Shown one piece after another: positions 55,292-64,000 of a stretch of DNA of 64,000 nucleotides (within the stretch, counting starts at the first letter, position 1; every line of letters starts with the position of its first letter). The DNA is from Caldilineaceae bacterium (lineage in GTDB: Bacteria > Chloroflexota > Anaerolineae > Caldilineales > Caldilineaceae): positions 48,421 through 112,420 of the forward strand of contig JAPOVP010000153.1 in NCBI GenBank assembly GCA_026708085.1, given 5' to 3'. Below the pieces are notes generated by a model. It was not told where the DNA came from. It saw only the letters and a program-made list of their open reading frames with translations, and ran no database searches. The translations under genes were made by a program, and so were the position numbers.

Positions 55292-57022
55292 TTACTGTGC
55301 CGGTAAGATCCACACCAGCATCTGCCGGAAGTGCGCACCCCAGTGCACCCAGGGCTGACCTACCTCGAGCCCCGTCCAGTATTGTGAGTTGAAGGCGACA
55401 CCTTCGTTTTCACCGAACAGTGACAAGTACGGCTGTTCCTCTGCCCAAATCCGATAAGCCACGCGGAACAACTCCTGCGTCTCTTCGGAATCCGGATCGC
55501 CGGCCTGGATCTGCTCGATTACGGCGTCCAATTCTGAATTCTGGTAACGGCCCGGGATGCCTACCGATCTCTCACCGATGGGCATGGCGTATTTGGAGTG
55601 CAGGCCGCTGTACATCGCTATCGGATCGGATGGCCGCGTGCAGAACCAGCGGAAAAGAATGTCAAACTCCCCATTCGGTCCCTGCGCGAAGAATGTCGGG
55701 ATATCAAGTAGTCGAGGATTGACCTCAATCCCCACCTTCTCCGCCTGCTCCGCCAACAGCCACGACCACACCGTCCAGGCCGGATCGCCAATGTCGATAT
55801 AGAAGGCGTCCAGCGAGATCGGATTCCCGCTTTTGTCGACACGAACGCCGTCCACGAGGGGATAACCGGCCTCATCCAGTAACTGTACCGCTTTCTCAGG
55901 ATCGAAGGTGATCACCTCGAACTCTGCGGCCGCGTCCGCATCGTAGAAGCGCTCGTCGATCTCGCCGGTATTGGGCCACAGGACTGGCGTGATGTAGCTG
56001 GGCACATTGGCCAGGTTGGCGACTGCCTGCCGGTTTAGCAACAGGCCCAGTGCTCGGCGGAACAGTGGGTCATCAAGCGGCTCGGTCGTCACGTTCAGGA
56101 CCAGCCCCCGCGGGCAGGGGTCCTGGTGAACCAGTGGCTTGACGTGGGAGTTGCCGGTCATGATTCGCGTCATCAGTTGGAAGGGGATCCGGCCCAGGTC
56201 ATAGTTGCCCTCCTCCCACTCGAATACGGCCACGTCCGCTTCCGGCCGTTTCAGCCATACCTGGTATTTCGGCGCCGGCATCCGTTCGGCGTCCCAGTAG
56301 TCATCGCGCCGCTCCCAGATCACCGTCCTCGTGTCCGGGTTCGTGCTCACCAGCCGGTACGGCCCGGAGCCGACCGCATCCGGATTCTTGAAAGAGGATG
56401 GGTCCTGGCCCTCCCAGACATGCTGGGCAATCGGACGGAAAGTCCCCGCAATGTGGCCGATGAAGCTCTGGTGGAAGCGGTAGTTGGGATCTGGCAAGGT
56501 AAACACGATCTGGTTGCTGCCTTCAGCACGCCACTCGACATTCGTCAGGTGCGCGGACCAGGCGATTCCCTTGTCCGCGTTGTCTGCGTTGTACTGAAGC
56601 GTGAACAACCAGTCGTCCATCGTAAGAGGCGTGCCGTCATTCCAGTTGACGCCTTCGGTGATCGTCAGCGTCAGCTCGGTTCCGTCCTCGTTATAGGCCC
56701 AAGACTGCGCCAGCCAGGGATAGATCACACCGTCCCATTCAATGAAGGGCATCTCCTGCGTAAGCTGGTTGTAGCCGGATGCGTTGTTGTACGTGGCCGC
56801 CTGATAGTGGTTGAAGCTGTCCCAGACATCATTGTTTGGCGCCTGGGAAGCGACAATGAAGGTTTCATTTCGGGGCAGATCGCCGAAGACCATCTCCACT
56901 TCCATCGGCTCCTGGGCACTGTCGGCCATGCCAACTGGCGGCGCAGCCACACATGCCGCCATCGCGAAGAGCGCCGCCAGGGCTAGACACAATACAAATA
57001 TCCTACTCCTGTCTGCAAGCAT
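55292..57022 (-). CDS. ABC substrate-binding lipoprotein (family 5)
   Basis: The 576-residue protein has a lipobox (MAAC, Cys24) and family 5 solute-binding signatures: LAQSWAYNEDGTELTLTITEGVNWNDGTPLTMDDWLFTL and KNPDAVGSGPYRL. Family members bind peptides but also oligosaccharides and opines. It leads the complete five-gene importer. The neighbouring lactonase and hydrolases favour a carbohydrate-like ligand over peptides, by inference only. Confidence 0.9.
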   Translation of the reverse strand: MLADRSRIFVLCLALAALFAMAACVAAPPVGMADSAQEPMEVEMVFGDLPRNETFIVASQAPNNDVWDSFNHYQAATYNNASGYNQLTQEMPFIEWDGVIYPWLAQSWAYNEDGTELTLTITEGVNWNDGTPLTMDDWLFTLQYNADNADKGIAWSAHLTNVEWRAEGSNQIVFTLPDPNYRFHQSFIGHIAGTFRPIAQHVWEGQDPSSFKNPDAVGSGPYRLVSTNPDTRTVIWERRDDYWDAERMPAPKYQVWLKRPEADVAVFEWEEGNYDLGRIPFQLMTRIMTGNSHVKPLVHQDPCPRGLVLNVTTEPLDDPLFRRALGLLLNRQAVANLANVPSYITPVLWPNTGEIDERFYDADAAAEFEVITFDPEKAVQLLDEAGYPLVDGVRVDKSGNPISLDAFYIDIGDPAWTVWSWLLAEQAEKVGIEVNPRLLDIPTFFAQGPNGEFDILFRWFCTRPSDPIAMYSGLHSKYAMPIGERSVGIPGRYQNSELDAVIEQIQAGDPDSEETQELFRVAYRIWAEEQPYLSLFGENEGVAFNSQYWTGLEVGQPWVHWGAHFRQMLVWILPAQ

Positions 57023-57876
57023 TTCATTCTCTCCTCATGGTCAAGCTGAACGGACACTGTCGTGAAGTTGCAAGTCTCGAATCTACAGCAAAATTGGGAC
57101 GTATACTTGCACCTCCAATAATGATGACTTGACGGATTGCGGCGAGCGTCAGTCTAGCAGATCGGGTTGGCAACGACAAAGAGATCCTGCTTATACGGTG
57201 ACTGCTAAGTCCTTGCCAAATGGCGATCAGAGTTCAGCATGGCGAAAGGTGTTTCTCTCTCCTCACATTTGGGCGGTCGGGCCTATTCGGCCCTCCCTTG
57301 TGCGGGGGCTCCGCCCCCGCAACGCCCCCTCTCCTAAAACCCCCCCGCCGCAGCGAGTGTGTGGGCAATACGACGTTGTCCACCCGCTGCGACCGAACTT
57401 CACCCCACCCTGCGTCGTGGCTCGTACCGAGGCGTGAGCCGGCGCAGGCCGGCCAACGCCCAATCGGCCCCAACCTGCACAGCGATGACCATCAAGAGCC
57501 CGCCACAGAAATCCTGACACTACAATCCGTCATCCCTTATCCAGGCAGACCGCACATGGGACACACATACATGACATGGCTTAGTAGCTACCTTATACAT
57601 ATATTCACTTGCGCTTGCAAAGTCGACTGAATAGTGGATGATCCGGTCAGATCGGCAAATAAGTCACACCGGTCTGACAATAACTTGGGATACAGGGCAG
57701 TGAATGGGCAGCCAATAGAGCATCTCAGTTGGAAAGTCCTCAGACCGGCGCATGGCAATTGTAGTTCTGGAATGGTCCTTCTTACAGAGTGGGGAGGAAC
57801 TTCAGCGAGAGGAAACTTTCTGCCTTTCGCAACGTCGAAACCAAGTGAAATCCTGACTCTGGTGGCCCCTCCTCTA
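57023..57876. other. Intergenic region between two importer gene groups
   Basis: 854 bp with no convincing gene. It holds the double-hairpin repeat copy B (57271-57330) followed by C-rich sequence. The frames over the repeat are by-products of the palindromes. Confidence 0.65.
57271..57330. repeat. Double-hairpin dispersed repeat, copy B
   Basis: Begins GGGCGGTCGG like copy A, then hairpin GGGCC-TATTC-GGCCC (57279-57293), the same CTCCCTTGTGC block, a perfect 8-bp hairpin GCGGGGGC-TCC-GCCCCCGC (57302-57320) and AACGCCCCCT. Stems are kept while loop and stem bases differ from copy A at 33771-33830. Confidence 0.78.
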
Positions 57877-58779
57877 CTAACCCAAACTCGTACGGGGATC
57901 GAGCGCATCGCGCAGACCATCGCCCACAAAATTGATGGCCAGCACTGTAACGAAAATCGCCACGCCCGGCGGCAGCCACAGCCACCAGAAGTTTTCAAGA
58001 ATGTATATCGACTGGGCGCCGTTGAGCATATTCCCCCACGAGGGAGCCGGCGGAAGCACGCCCAGCCCGATGTAGGAAAGCCCGGCCTCTGTCAGGATCG
58101 CGCCGGCAACCCCAAACGTCGCCGCTACCAGCAGGGGCGCCAGCGCGTTCGGCAATATGTGTCGAAACATGATCTGGCCGTTCGATGCCCCAACGCACCG
58201 TGCCGCCGTAACAAAATCCCACTCCCGCACCGACAGAATCTGGCCCCGCAACAGGCGTGTTGTCCCTGTCCAGCCCAGGATGCCGATCACGACCATGACG
58301 TTGTAGATGCTGGGACCGACAACCGACACAACCACCATGATCAGAATCAGGCCGGGGAAGACCATCATCACGTCTGTGAAACGCATGATAAGCATGTCCA
58401 GCCAGCCCCCGTAGTATCCCGAAATACTTCCAAGGACGATCGTGATCGCGATTGAAATTGCAACCGCCACGATGCCAACTGAGATCGAAACGCGCCCGCC
58501 GTATACCAGGCGAGCCCAGACATCCCGACCTAACCTGTCAGTCCCAAGCGGGTGGTCCCATGTCGGCTTCGCCTCGGTCGCGCCGACGAACTTGATCGGG
58601 CCGTGCGGTGTCAGGAGCGGCGCAGCCGTTACCGTGACCGAAATCGCGACCAGCAGTATCAGGCTGGCCACCGCCAGGCGATGCCGAACGAATCGGCGCC
58701 AGACCCGCATCCGCCAGGAGTCCGAAGAGCTTCCAAACATGCGTAGCGGCCCGGTCGCGGCGGGCGCCGTTGCCGTCAT
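57877..58779 (-). CDS. ABC permease, second importer (DppC-like)
   Basis: The 300-residue permease has FVRHRLAVASLILLVAI at the first helix, GTDRLGRDVWARLVYGGRVSI and the docking loop CVGASNGQIMFRHILPNALAPLLV. Six helices. It is the last gene of the second importer group; no ATPase gene follows within the window, only the first importer operon downstream. Confidence 0.92.
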   Translation of the reverse strand: MTATAPAATGPLRMFGSSSDSWRMRVWRRFVRHRLAVASLILLVAISVTVTAAPLLTPHGPIKFVGATEAKPTWDHPLGTDRLGRDVWARLVYGGRVSISVGIVAVAISIAITIVLGSISGYYGGWLDMLIMRFTDVMMVFPGLILIMVVVSVVGPSIYNVMVVIGILGWTGTTRLLRGQILSVREWDFVTAARCVGASNGQIMFRHILPNALAPLLVAATFGVAGAILTEAGLSYIGLGVLPPAPSWGNMLNGAQSIYILENFWWLWLPPGVAIFVTVLAINFVGDGLRDALDPRTSLG

Positions 58780-58833
58780 GACTTGCCGTCTTCCTTTCGC
58801 TACACTTAGGTGCAGCAGCAGAACTCTCTACTG

Positions 58834-59796
58834 CTATGCATACCTGATGCGTGGGTCGGCCCAGGCATAGGCCAAATCCGCGATCAGATTGCTGAACAGT
58901 ACCATAATTGCGGTTATCAGAAGACCGCCCATCAGGAGCGGGTAGTCTCGACTGCCTGCGGCGGCAACTAAAGTGTGTCCAATGCCCCTGTAATTGAAAA
59001 CACTCTCGATCAGCACCGCCCCTCCGACCAGCGTCGGCAGGCGCAATCCCGTGATCGTAATTACCGGCAGCAGGGCATTCTTGAATGCGTGCCACATAAT
59101 GACCGTACGTTCCGCCAAACCTTTGGCCCGCGCCGTCGTGATGTAGTCTTGCCGAACGACCTCCAACATGCTGGACCGGGTGTAGCGGAGCAGCGTGCTG
59201 AGGCCGTCATAGGAGAGGGCGACCACCGGCAGAACCATGTGCCATAGCCGGTCACTTATTGAAGGTGGCGCCCCCACAGTGACGATACCACCAACGGGAA
59301 ACCACTCCAGGCGCAGCCCGGCCACGTAGATCAGCAGTAGCGCGAAGAAAAAACCGGGAACAGCAATGCCTCCAAACGCGATGCCGGTGAGGATGTAATC
59401 GAGAAGAGAGTATTGCTTGAGGGCCGAAACGATTCCCAACACGATGCCTGCCACTGTCGAGAACAATAGGGCGAATCCCATCAGGCCAAGCGTGTTGCCG
59501 ACGTCGCGCACGATGATATGGTGCACCGGCAGACGCATCTGAGTCGACCAGCCGAGATTTCCCCGCAACGCTTCACGTAGCCAGATCAGATAGCGAACGT
59601 GCACCGGACGGTTCAGGCCCATTGCCTCTCGCAGCGCCTGCAGATCCTCCTCCTCCAGATAACGCATCGACTCCGGATTGAGCAAGGCGGATACCGGATC
59701 ACCCGGCGACAGCACATAGATAGTGTAGTTTACGACCGTAATCGCAAACATTAATGGGAAAATCAACGCAATCCGGCGCAAGACATACTGGGACAT
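58834..59796 (-). CDS. ABC permease, second importer (DppB-like)
   Basis: The 320-residue permease starts YVLRRIALIFPLMFAITVVNYTIYVLSPGDP and has RQDYITTARAKGLAERTVIMWHAFKNALLPVI as the docking loop. Six helices. It sits 54 bp before its partner permease and 115 bp after the GH10-like gene. Confidence 0.92.
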   Translation of the reverse strand: MSQYVLRRIALIFPLMFAITVVNYTIYVLSPGDPVSALLNPESMRYLEEEDLQALREAMGLNRPVHVRYLIWLREALRGNLGWSTQMRLPVHHIIVRDVGNTLGLMGFALLFSTVAGIVLGIVSALKQYSLLDYILTGIAFGGIAVPGFFFALLLIYVAGLRLEWFPVGGIVTVGAPPSISDRLWHMVLPVVALSYDGLSTLLRYTRSSMLEVVRQDYITTARAKGLAERTVIMWHAFKNALLPVITITGLRLPTLVGGAVLIESVFNYRGIGHTLVAAAGSRDYPLLMGGLLITAIMVLFSNLIADLAYAWADPRIRYA

Positions 59797-59911
59797 GCTT
59801 CCTGAACTCCGTTTAACAACCGTTCGCCTGACTTAGGAGCCATGACCGACTCCATCAAACGCGGCAGCCAGGCGCCTTTCACGGCATTCGGATGTGTCGT
59901 AGGAATGGACA

Positions 59912-61423
59912 CTACGCATCAGCGGGACCGACGGTAATCTCGAATTCACCCACTTGAACCGGCAGTGTCCGCCCGGGATCGCGTTCCACCAGTCGAACTG
60001 TCAGCACGTTCTCTCCCACTCTCAAGTGGGAAGATCCCAATGCCGACTGCCAAACTGCATACCGAAATTCCGGCAGGTTGGGCGGCCTGCAATTGTGGAA
60101 GTCAAGACTGTCGGCACTGAGCCCACCGTCATTCATACTTACTTCGATTTCGTCACCGTCTCCCAGATCTCTTAGCTTGAACTGAAAATCCGCAGTTGTG
60201 CCGCCCAGATCGCTGCCAAATAGGATCGTGTAGGTAAACGCATCCCCGGCATCGCTCAACTCAAAGGGGGTAAACGCCTCCACCTCACCGGGCGCGTATC
60301 CATCAGGGAGACCGAATGAGAAGTACTCTGTTGGCAGATATTTGGACCGGCGGGCGTAGAAATAATGCCGGGTCGTAGAAGGGATCCTGGAGGGATCGAT
60401 CAATTCTCGAAGATCCGAATACAGCCTGCTGCCGAAAGAGCTGGCATGCAGATTGTAGAACATGATCCCGTCGGCTTCCTGGCTGTACGCGCTCTCCGCA
60501 AGAGCGCGGATCTTGGGCGGGTCGAACTCCTCAAAACCATCGCCGAGCCAGACACGTTTCCCCGGCGTGACCGCATCGGACGAGTAGACGCAGGACATGA
60601 ACATGGGGTACACTTTGCAACTGCTTCCTTCGGCCAGGGCCACCCATTCGGAGTAAGGGAGGTTGTAGTCCACGAAAAACCATTCACCCGGACACAGGTA
60701 GGACAGCAGCCCTTCATCAATCCATGTCTTTATGTCGAGCCCTTCCTCTGTGCAGTAGTCAATGTCCCAAGGCACCGCGGCCGCGAGCATGAGATGCTGT
60801 CCGCGCCTCTCTCCCACTTCGTCCAACATGGTCCGAACCGCGCGCACGAACTGGGTCATGTAGTCCGACTTCTCTCGCTTTGGCTCCCTGAAGAACGGCG
60901 CCGATCGTCCGAAGTCAAGCATGAGTCCATCCAGGGGGTATCGGTCGGCAATCTCCCGCAAAATACCCAGGCGGCGCTCCCGCACCTCCTTGACGGCATA
61001 GTCCATCTGTCGCAGGTCACCGACCTCCCGCCAGCCGCGGTCGCCCACCTTCTTGTAGGACCTCCAGGTTCCCGTATCCTGTCCCAACGACCATTCCTTG
61101 TGTTCCCGTTCCCATTCCGTCCACTGGTCCGGCGAACCGTGATGGTCATTCACCCGGAAATTCGGCACAACCGCGATGCCTGCTTCTTTAAGGATCTCGA
61201 TAAAGATGCCATAGGGGTCATGGCCCTCGGCCAGAATTGCGTTCATCGGCGTCCCTGAAGCGGTCGTGCCGGCGCTGGACGGGTAGAAGCAGATATCGTT
61301 ATCGGCGACATCCATCGTATAGATGTCGGCCTGCGATGTGACGGTCAATTCCCCTAAGCGGGTCACCTGCCCAATATCGGCGCAAGCGAGGAGGTTCCCG
61401 CTATCCACCGTGATCAGTAGCAT
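59912..61423 (-). CDS. GH10-like/GHL10-type TIM-barrel hydrolase with C-terminal beta domain
   Basis: The 503-residue protein has a barrel with GIFIEILKEAGIAVVPNFRVNDHHG and the motif DGLMLDFGRSAPFF, as in the glycosyl hydrolase-like 10 group, and EADGIMFYNLHASSFG near residue 310. The last 130 residues are beta-rich. No signal peptide is evident, so it may act in the cytoplasm on imported sugars. It lies between the second importer's binding protein and its permeases. The true activity of this group is poorly known. Confidence 0.68.
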   Translation of the reverse strand: MLLITVDSGNLLACADIGQVTRLGELTVTSQADIYTMDVADNDICFYPSSAGTTASGTPMNAILAEGHDPYGIFIEILKEAGIAVVPNFRVNDHHGSPDQWTEWEREHKEWSLGQDTGTWRSYKKVGDRGWREVGDLRQMDYAVKEVRERRLGILREIADRYPLDGLMLDFGRSAPFFREPKREKSDYMTQFVRAVRTMLDEVGERRGQHLMLAAAVPWDIDYCTEEGLDIKTWIDEGLLSYLCPGEWFFVDYNLPYSEWVALAEGSSCKVYPMFMSCVYSSDAVTPGKRVWLGDGFEEFDPPKIRALAESAYSQEADGIMFYNLHASSFGSRLYSDLRELIDPSRIPSTTRHYFYARRSKYLPTEYFSFGLPDGYAPGEVEAFTPFELSDAGDAFTYTILFGSDLGGTTADFQFKLRDLGDGDEIEVSMNDGGLSADSLDFHNCRPPNLPEFRYAVWQSALGSSHLRVGENVLTVRLVERDPGRTLPVQVGEFEITVGPADA

Positions 61424-61540
61424 CTGGTTTCTCCTGGCTGGCCTGTCGACAGATTAGATGGGGTTCTCTCTCCGGTCGCCGACCGCCGGCGACCGGAGAG
61501 TCTCAGATGTTCGGGTAAGGGCGCTGCAAGCGTCCGACCG

Positions 61541-63268
61541 CTACTCCGACGCTATCCAGCACTGCTCAAGATTCCAGTTGTTGCGATGGTAGTAGTAGCT
61601 GGGGATGGTGTCGCAGCCGCGCGTCCGTGTGCTGCGCAGGCTGGGGTTGATGTGGGCGTAAAGTATTACGCCAAAAGGATCGGCACCAATACTTTCCTGG
61701 ATCTGCCAGACGGCTTCTTTGAGTACAGAATCGTCCGTCTCCAACTCCAGGCTCTTCAACAGGGCCACCTCTTCTGCGTAGTGCGCGGCCCGGTCATACC
61801 ACGGTTTCGTACTGAGGTGTGTCGTGTCGTATCCCAACAGACCGAACCAGGGAGCCCAATCACCGGCCTGCAGCAGGTCCCATTCGAAAGGCTCCTTGTT
61901 GACCACGTTGCCGTAGTCGGCGCCAACCACCTTGAACTCGACCGTTACCCCGACCTCCGCCAGGTTCTGTTGGAAGGTGAGGTGGAGCGGCTCCCAGGCC
62001 GGGTGTAGTGACCCGAGCACGAGGATGAGCTTGTCGTTTTCAAAGTCCCATCCACCTTCGGTCAGCTTCTCTTTGGCGAGTTCGGGATCGTAAGTGATGT
62101 ACTTGGCCCCCTCGGGATTGATCCCCCACTTGCCATCCAGGTAGACGCGCGCCCCGCGGCTCACCCCGCTGGCCATCACCTGATTGAACTGTTCGCCGTT
62201 GATTGCATGCTGGATGCCCTGACGGATGAGCGGGTTCTGAATGTGATCCCGCCCCAGATTCCACCAGTAGGCCACCGAGACGTTCGCCGGCGGGTTGAAA
62301 ATCTCCAGGTCCAGTTCCTCTATGGCTGCCAGACGTTGCAACTCGACCGGCCGGCCTCCGCCTTCGCCAATGACCCAATCGCATTCACCGGCCTCGGTGG
62401 CCACCATCATCGCCGTCGGATCGCCGTTGAATGAGCGGTAGATCAGCTGGTCCAGCTTCGGCGCGCCGCGGAAGTAATCAGGGTTCGGGCTGTAGATGAT
62501 GTACTGGTCGGGGACGTACTCCTCAACCATGAACGGCCCGGTCCCAATCGCCTTTGTTGTCGCAAAGTCTGTCTTCTCGAGACCAAGAACGCCACTCTCA
62601 TCGGGCCCCCACTGATCCTCAGGCACCTCGCTCAGGATATGCTCGGGCACAAGCCTGATAGCGGCGGCGATCTTATGGATCCCGACCATGCCGTATTCGC
62701 CCGTCATTTCGAATACGACGGTGTAGTCATCGGGCGCGGTAATGCCGCTGACCGAATCCGCATTCCCTTCGCGAAACTCTGTGTAGCCGACGATGTAGTC
62801 CTTGAGGCCGTTATAGGCCGTGTTGACCATCAGCGGGTGCGGGATCAGCCGGCCGTAGTTGAAGATCACGTCCTTGGAAGTGAAGGGCGTGCCGTCATGC
62901 CAGGTTACGTCGTTTCGCAGATGGAAAATGACCTTGTTGCCGTCAAACTCCCAGCTCTCGGCAAGCTCCGGGATATACTCCTTAACGTCGTGGTCCAACT
63001 GCACAAGTCCGCTGAAGATGGTGCGGCCCTGGTAGAAGTGCTGGCTGCCCGCACGTCCCACAAACCCCGCCAGATGAGCGTGGCTCGTGGCCTGAATGAA
63101 GCACACCTGCAGTGTGCCCCCACCTTCCTTCTCTTCCATTGGGGCTGATGCTTCTTCGGCTTCGGCAGCGGGTTCAGCAGGCGCCTCTACGGCTGCAGGG
63201 GCGCAGGCGCTTATGAGGAGAACAACTACGAGCAACAGCGACGAGTAGAACACGGCATTGCGTTTCAT
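61541..63268 (-). CDS. ABC substrate-binding lipoprotein, second importer (family 5)
   Basis: The 575-residue protein has a lipobox LLISAC (Cys22), an Ala/Glu/Pro-rich linker and family 5 signatures: ELAESWEFDGNKVIFHLRNDVTWHDGTPFTSKDVIFNY and AIGTGPFMVEEYVPDQYI. It heads the second importer group on the minus strand. It shares fold but little obvious sequence with the first binding protein, so the ligands likely differ. Confidence 0.9.
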   Translation of the reverse strand: MKRNAVFYSSLLLVVVLLISACAPAAVEAPAEPAAEAEEASAPMEEKEGGGTLQVCFIQATSHAHLAGFVGRAGSQHFYQGRTIFSGLVQLDHDVKEYIPELAESWEFDGNKVIFHLRNDVTWHDGTPFTSKDVIFNYGRLIPHPLMVNTAYNGLKDYIVGYTEFREGNADSVSGITAPDDYTVVFEMTGEYGMVGIHKIAAAIRLVPEHILSEVPEDQWGPDESGVLGLEKTDFATTKAIGTGPFMVEEYVPDQYIIYSPNPDYFRGAPKLDQLIYRSFNGDPTAMMVATEAGECDWVIGEGGGRPVELQRLAAIEELDLEIFNPPANVSVAYWWNLGRDHIQNPLIRQGIQHAINGEQFNQVMASGVSRGARVYLDGKWGINPEGAKYITYDPELAKEKLTEGGWDFENDKLILVLGSLHPAWEPLHLTFQQNLAEVGVTVEFKVVGADYGNVVNKEPFEWDLLQAGDWAPWFGLLGYDTTHLSTKPWYDRAAHYAEEVALLKSLELETDDSVLKEAVWQIQESIGADPFGVILYAHINPSLRSTRTRGCDTIPSYYYHRNNWNLEQCWIASE

Positions 63269-63323
63269 GGGTATTTCCTCCCATTTTCTGGCCTATCCAC
63301 AGGAATCCGTCGCGTATCAACCA

Positions 63324-63353
63324 ACAATAGAGCAATTTGCCCTTAAAGGACAA
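63324..63353 (-). promoter_or_regulatory. Possible promoter of the second importer operon
   Basis: TTGTCC (63348-63353), 18-base spacer, TATTGT (63324-63329) on the minus strand, about 55 bp before the binding-protein ATG. Confidence 0.3.
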
Positions 63354-63923
63354 GCAATTTTCTTTCTACTGATCACCTCCCTCCAATTCGCTCATTTTCA
63401 GCCGGGTAAGCCTGTGAACTCTCTTCGACCTGCTCTGGAAAGCAGCCAAATAAGACACTTGGATCGCCCACGATTCGGAGGTCCTGTTGCAGTGGTCCGC
63501 CGTAGGCCAGCGGCCATGTAACAACATTTATTTTAGCAGAGCGTCGGAGCCAGAGCAACCCGTTGTTTTCTCTGGCAGTTACCCACTGTACGCCTGTTCC
63601 CCGGACGCAAAGCGCAACGCTACCGGCTAGCCAGCCCCCATACCGCGATCATCGCCGATCGGAGTCGCCGTTCTGTGCCGGGACGATGATAACCGCTGGA
63701 CCCCGCCCACGACTCGCGTGTCGTCTCCCCGGGGTGGGACGCCCCCGGCCCCTGCCGCTTCTCTTGGGGACGACTTTGGCCTGTTCTCTCCTATCCGCCG
63801 TTCTCTATTGCATGTTGGGGGTTGTAGGGCGCAACCCAGATTCTTGGACATCCTCCCGGGATCGCGGGCGTCTCGCCCGCACGCAGCGCAGAACACTTGA
63901 GGCAATCAGAGACTTGCCGTGAA

Positions 63924-63975
63924 TTTGGGATACACCCGGGTAAAAGGGTGCATCCCAAAATGGGGGCGAACCCCC
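63924..63975. repeat. Two consecutive hairpins
   Basis: TTTGGGATACACCC (63924-63937) pairs with GGGTGCATCCCAAA (63946-63959) with one mismatch; two bases later GGGGG-CGAA-CCCCC (63962-63975) follows. The style resembles the double-hairpin repeat, though the sequence differs. Confidence 0.55.
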
Positions 63976-64000
63976 GTATAACTCCGGCAGAAGATAAACC

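Larger units (their letters stand above)
63269..64000. other. Intergenic region at the window end
   Basis: No convincing gene; the 119-codon frame at 63563 is low in complexity and unlike a protein family. It holds hairpins GCGGGCG-TCT-CGCCCGC (63864-63880) and the pair at 63924-63975. Confidence 0.55.

Noticed and set aside
56126..56986. 286-codon plus-strand frame across the first binding protein
   Set aside because: Antisense to a clear lipoprotein gene with family 5 signatures.
57234..57520. Minus-strand frames over repeat copy B
   Set aside because: Their Gly/Arg/Pro-rich product comes from the GC hairpins and resembles the equally spurious frame over copy A.
60365..61258. 297-codon plus-strand frame across the GH10-like gene
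   Set aside because: The minus-strand frame has barrel motifs and operon context; the plus frame has neither.
63563..63922. 119-codon plus-strand frame at the window end
   Set aside because: Pro/Arg-rich, runs through palindromic DNA, no ribosome-binding site and no recognisable domain.

Overview
The window (64 kb, GC-rich, fully gene-packed) reads as a chromosomal segment of a free-living aerobic heterotroph, most likely an uncultured Chloroflexota (Caldilineae/Anaerolineae-like). That assignment is inferred from the mix of genes: form II molybdenum hydroxylases of the CO-dehydrogenase type, UPF0261/Tm-1-like proteins, several phytanoyl-CoA dioxygenase-family enzymes, oligopeptide-type ABC importers and a zinc-ribbon/SH3/protease membrane protein. 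No rRNA, transposase, prophage or CRISPR array was seen. Sigma70-type promoters with 17-bp spacers are easy to read here.

Region 1 (1-15.7 kb, minus strand) is one long oxidation operon: coxG-coxS-coxL-coxM, a P-loop kinase, coxD (MoxR), coxE (VWA) and two XdhC pieces, continuing with 4-bp overlaps into glcD, a lipoprotein PQQ-type sugar dehydrogenase with a duplicated discoidin-like domain, glcE, a quinone oxidoreductase and the start of glcF. CoxL carries AYRGAGR, so it is a form II enzyme and not a proven CO dehydrogenase. A promoter (14978-15006) sits in front of coxG.

Region 2 (15.8-26.7 kb) is accessory metabolism: an enolase-superfamily dehydratase, an orphan HigA, a DinB-fold protein, a cupin, a Gfo/Idh/MocA oxidoreductase, and an adjacent Tm-1-like/TIM-barrel pair that mirrors the two halves of the plant Tm-1 protein. 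Next comes an unrecognised 498-residue protein with an arginine-rich 8-residue repeat, an HNH-like motif and a hydrophobic C-terminal half, then a decayed secreted-protein gene, an aldo/keto reductase, and a MntA/HepT module whose HepT has lost its catalytic arginine.

Region 3 (26.9-46.3 kb) is housekeeping: tmRNA, SRP RNA and tRNA-Ser(GGA) with promoters and terminators; hemC-hemD-methyltransferase-hemB; pyrC and pyrB; fabF behind a structured leader; an SDR and NADP-type icd; a membrane-anchored serine protease; and sdhCDAB behind a near-consensus promoter with a perfect palindrome in its spacer.

Region 4 (46.3-63.3 kb, minus strand) holds a Ser/Thr kinase, then a catabolic island: an SMP-30 lactonase, two phytanoyl-CoA dioxygenase-family enzymes (one with an HxG instead of HxD motif), an alpha/beta hydrolase, a complete oligopeptide-type ABC importer, and a second importer (binding protein plus two permeases, no ATPases) with a GH10-like hydrolase between its parts. 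The second importer may borrow the ATPases of the first. Two copies of a 60-bp double-hairpin repeat lie in the gaps at 33.8 and 57.3 kb.
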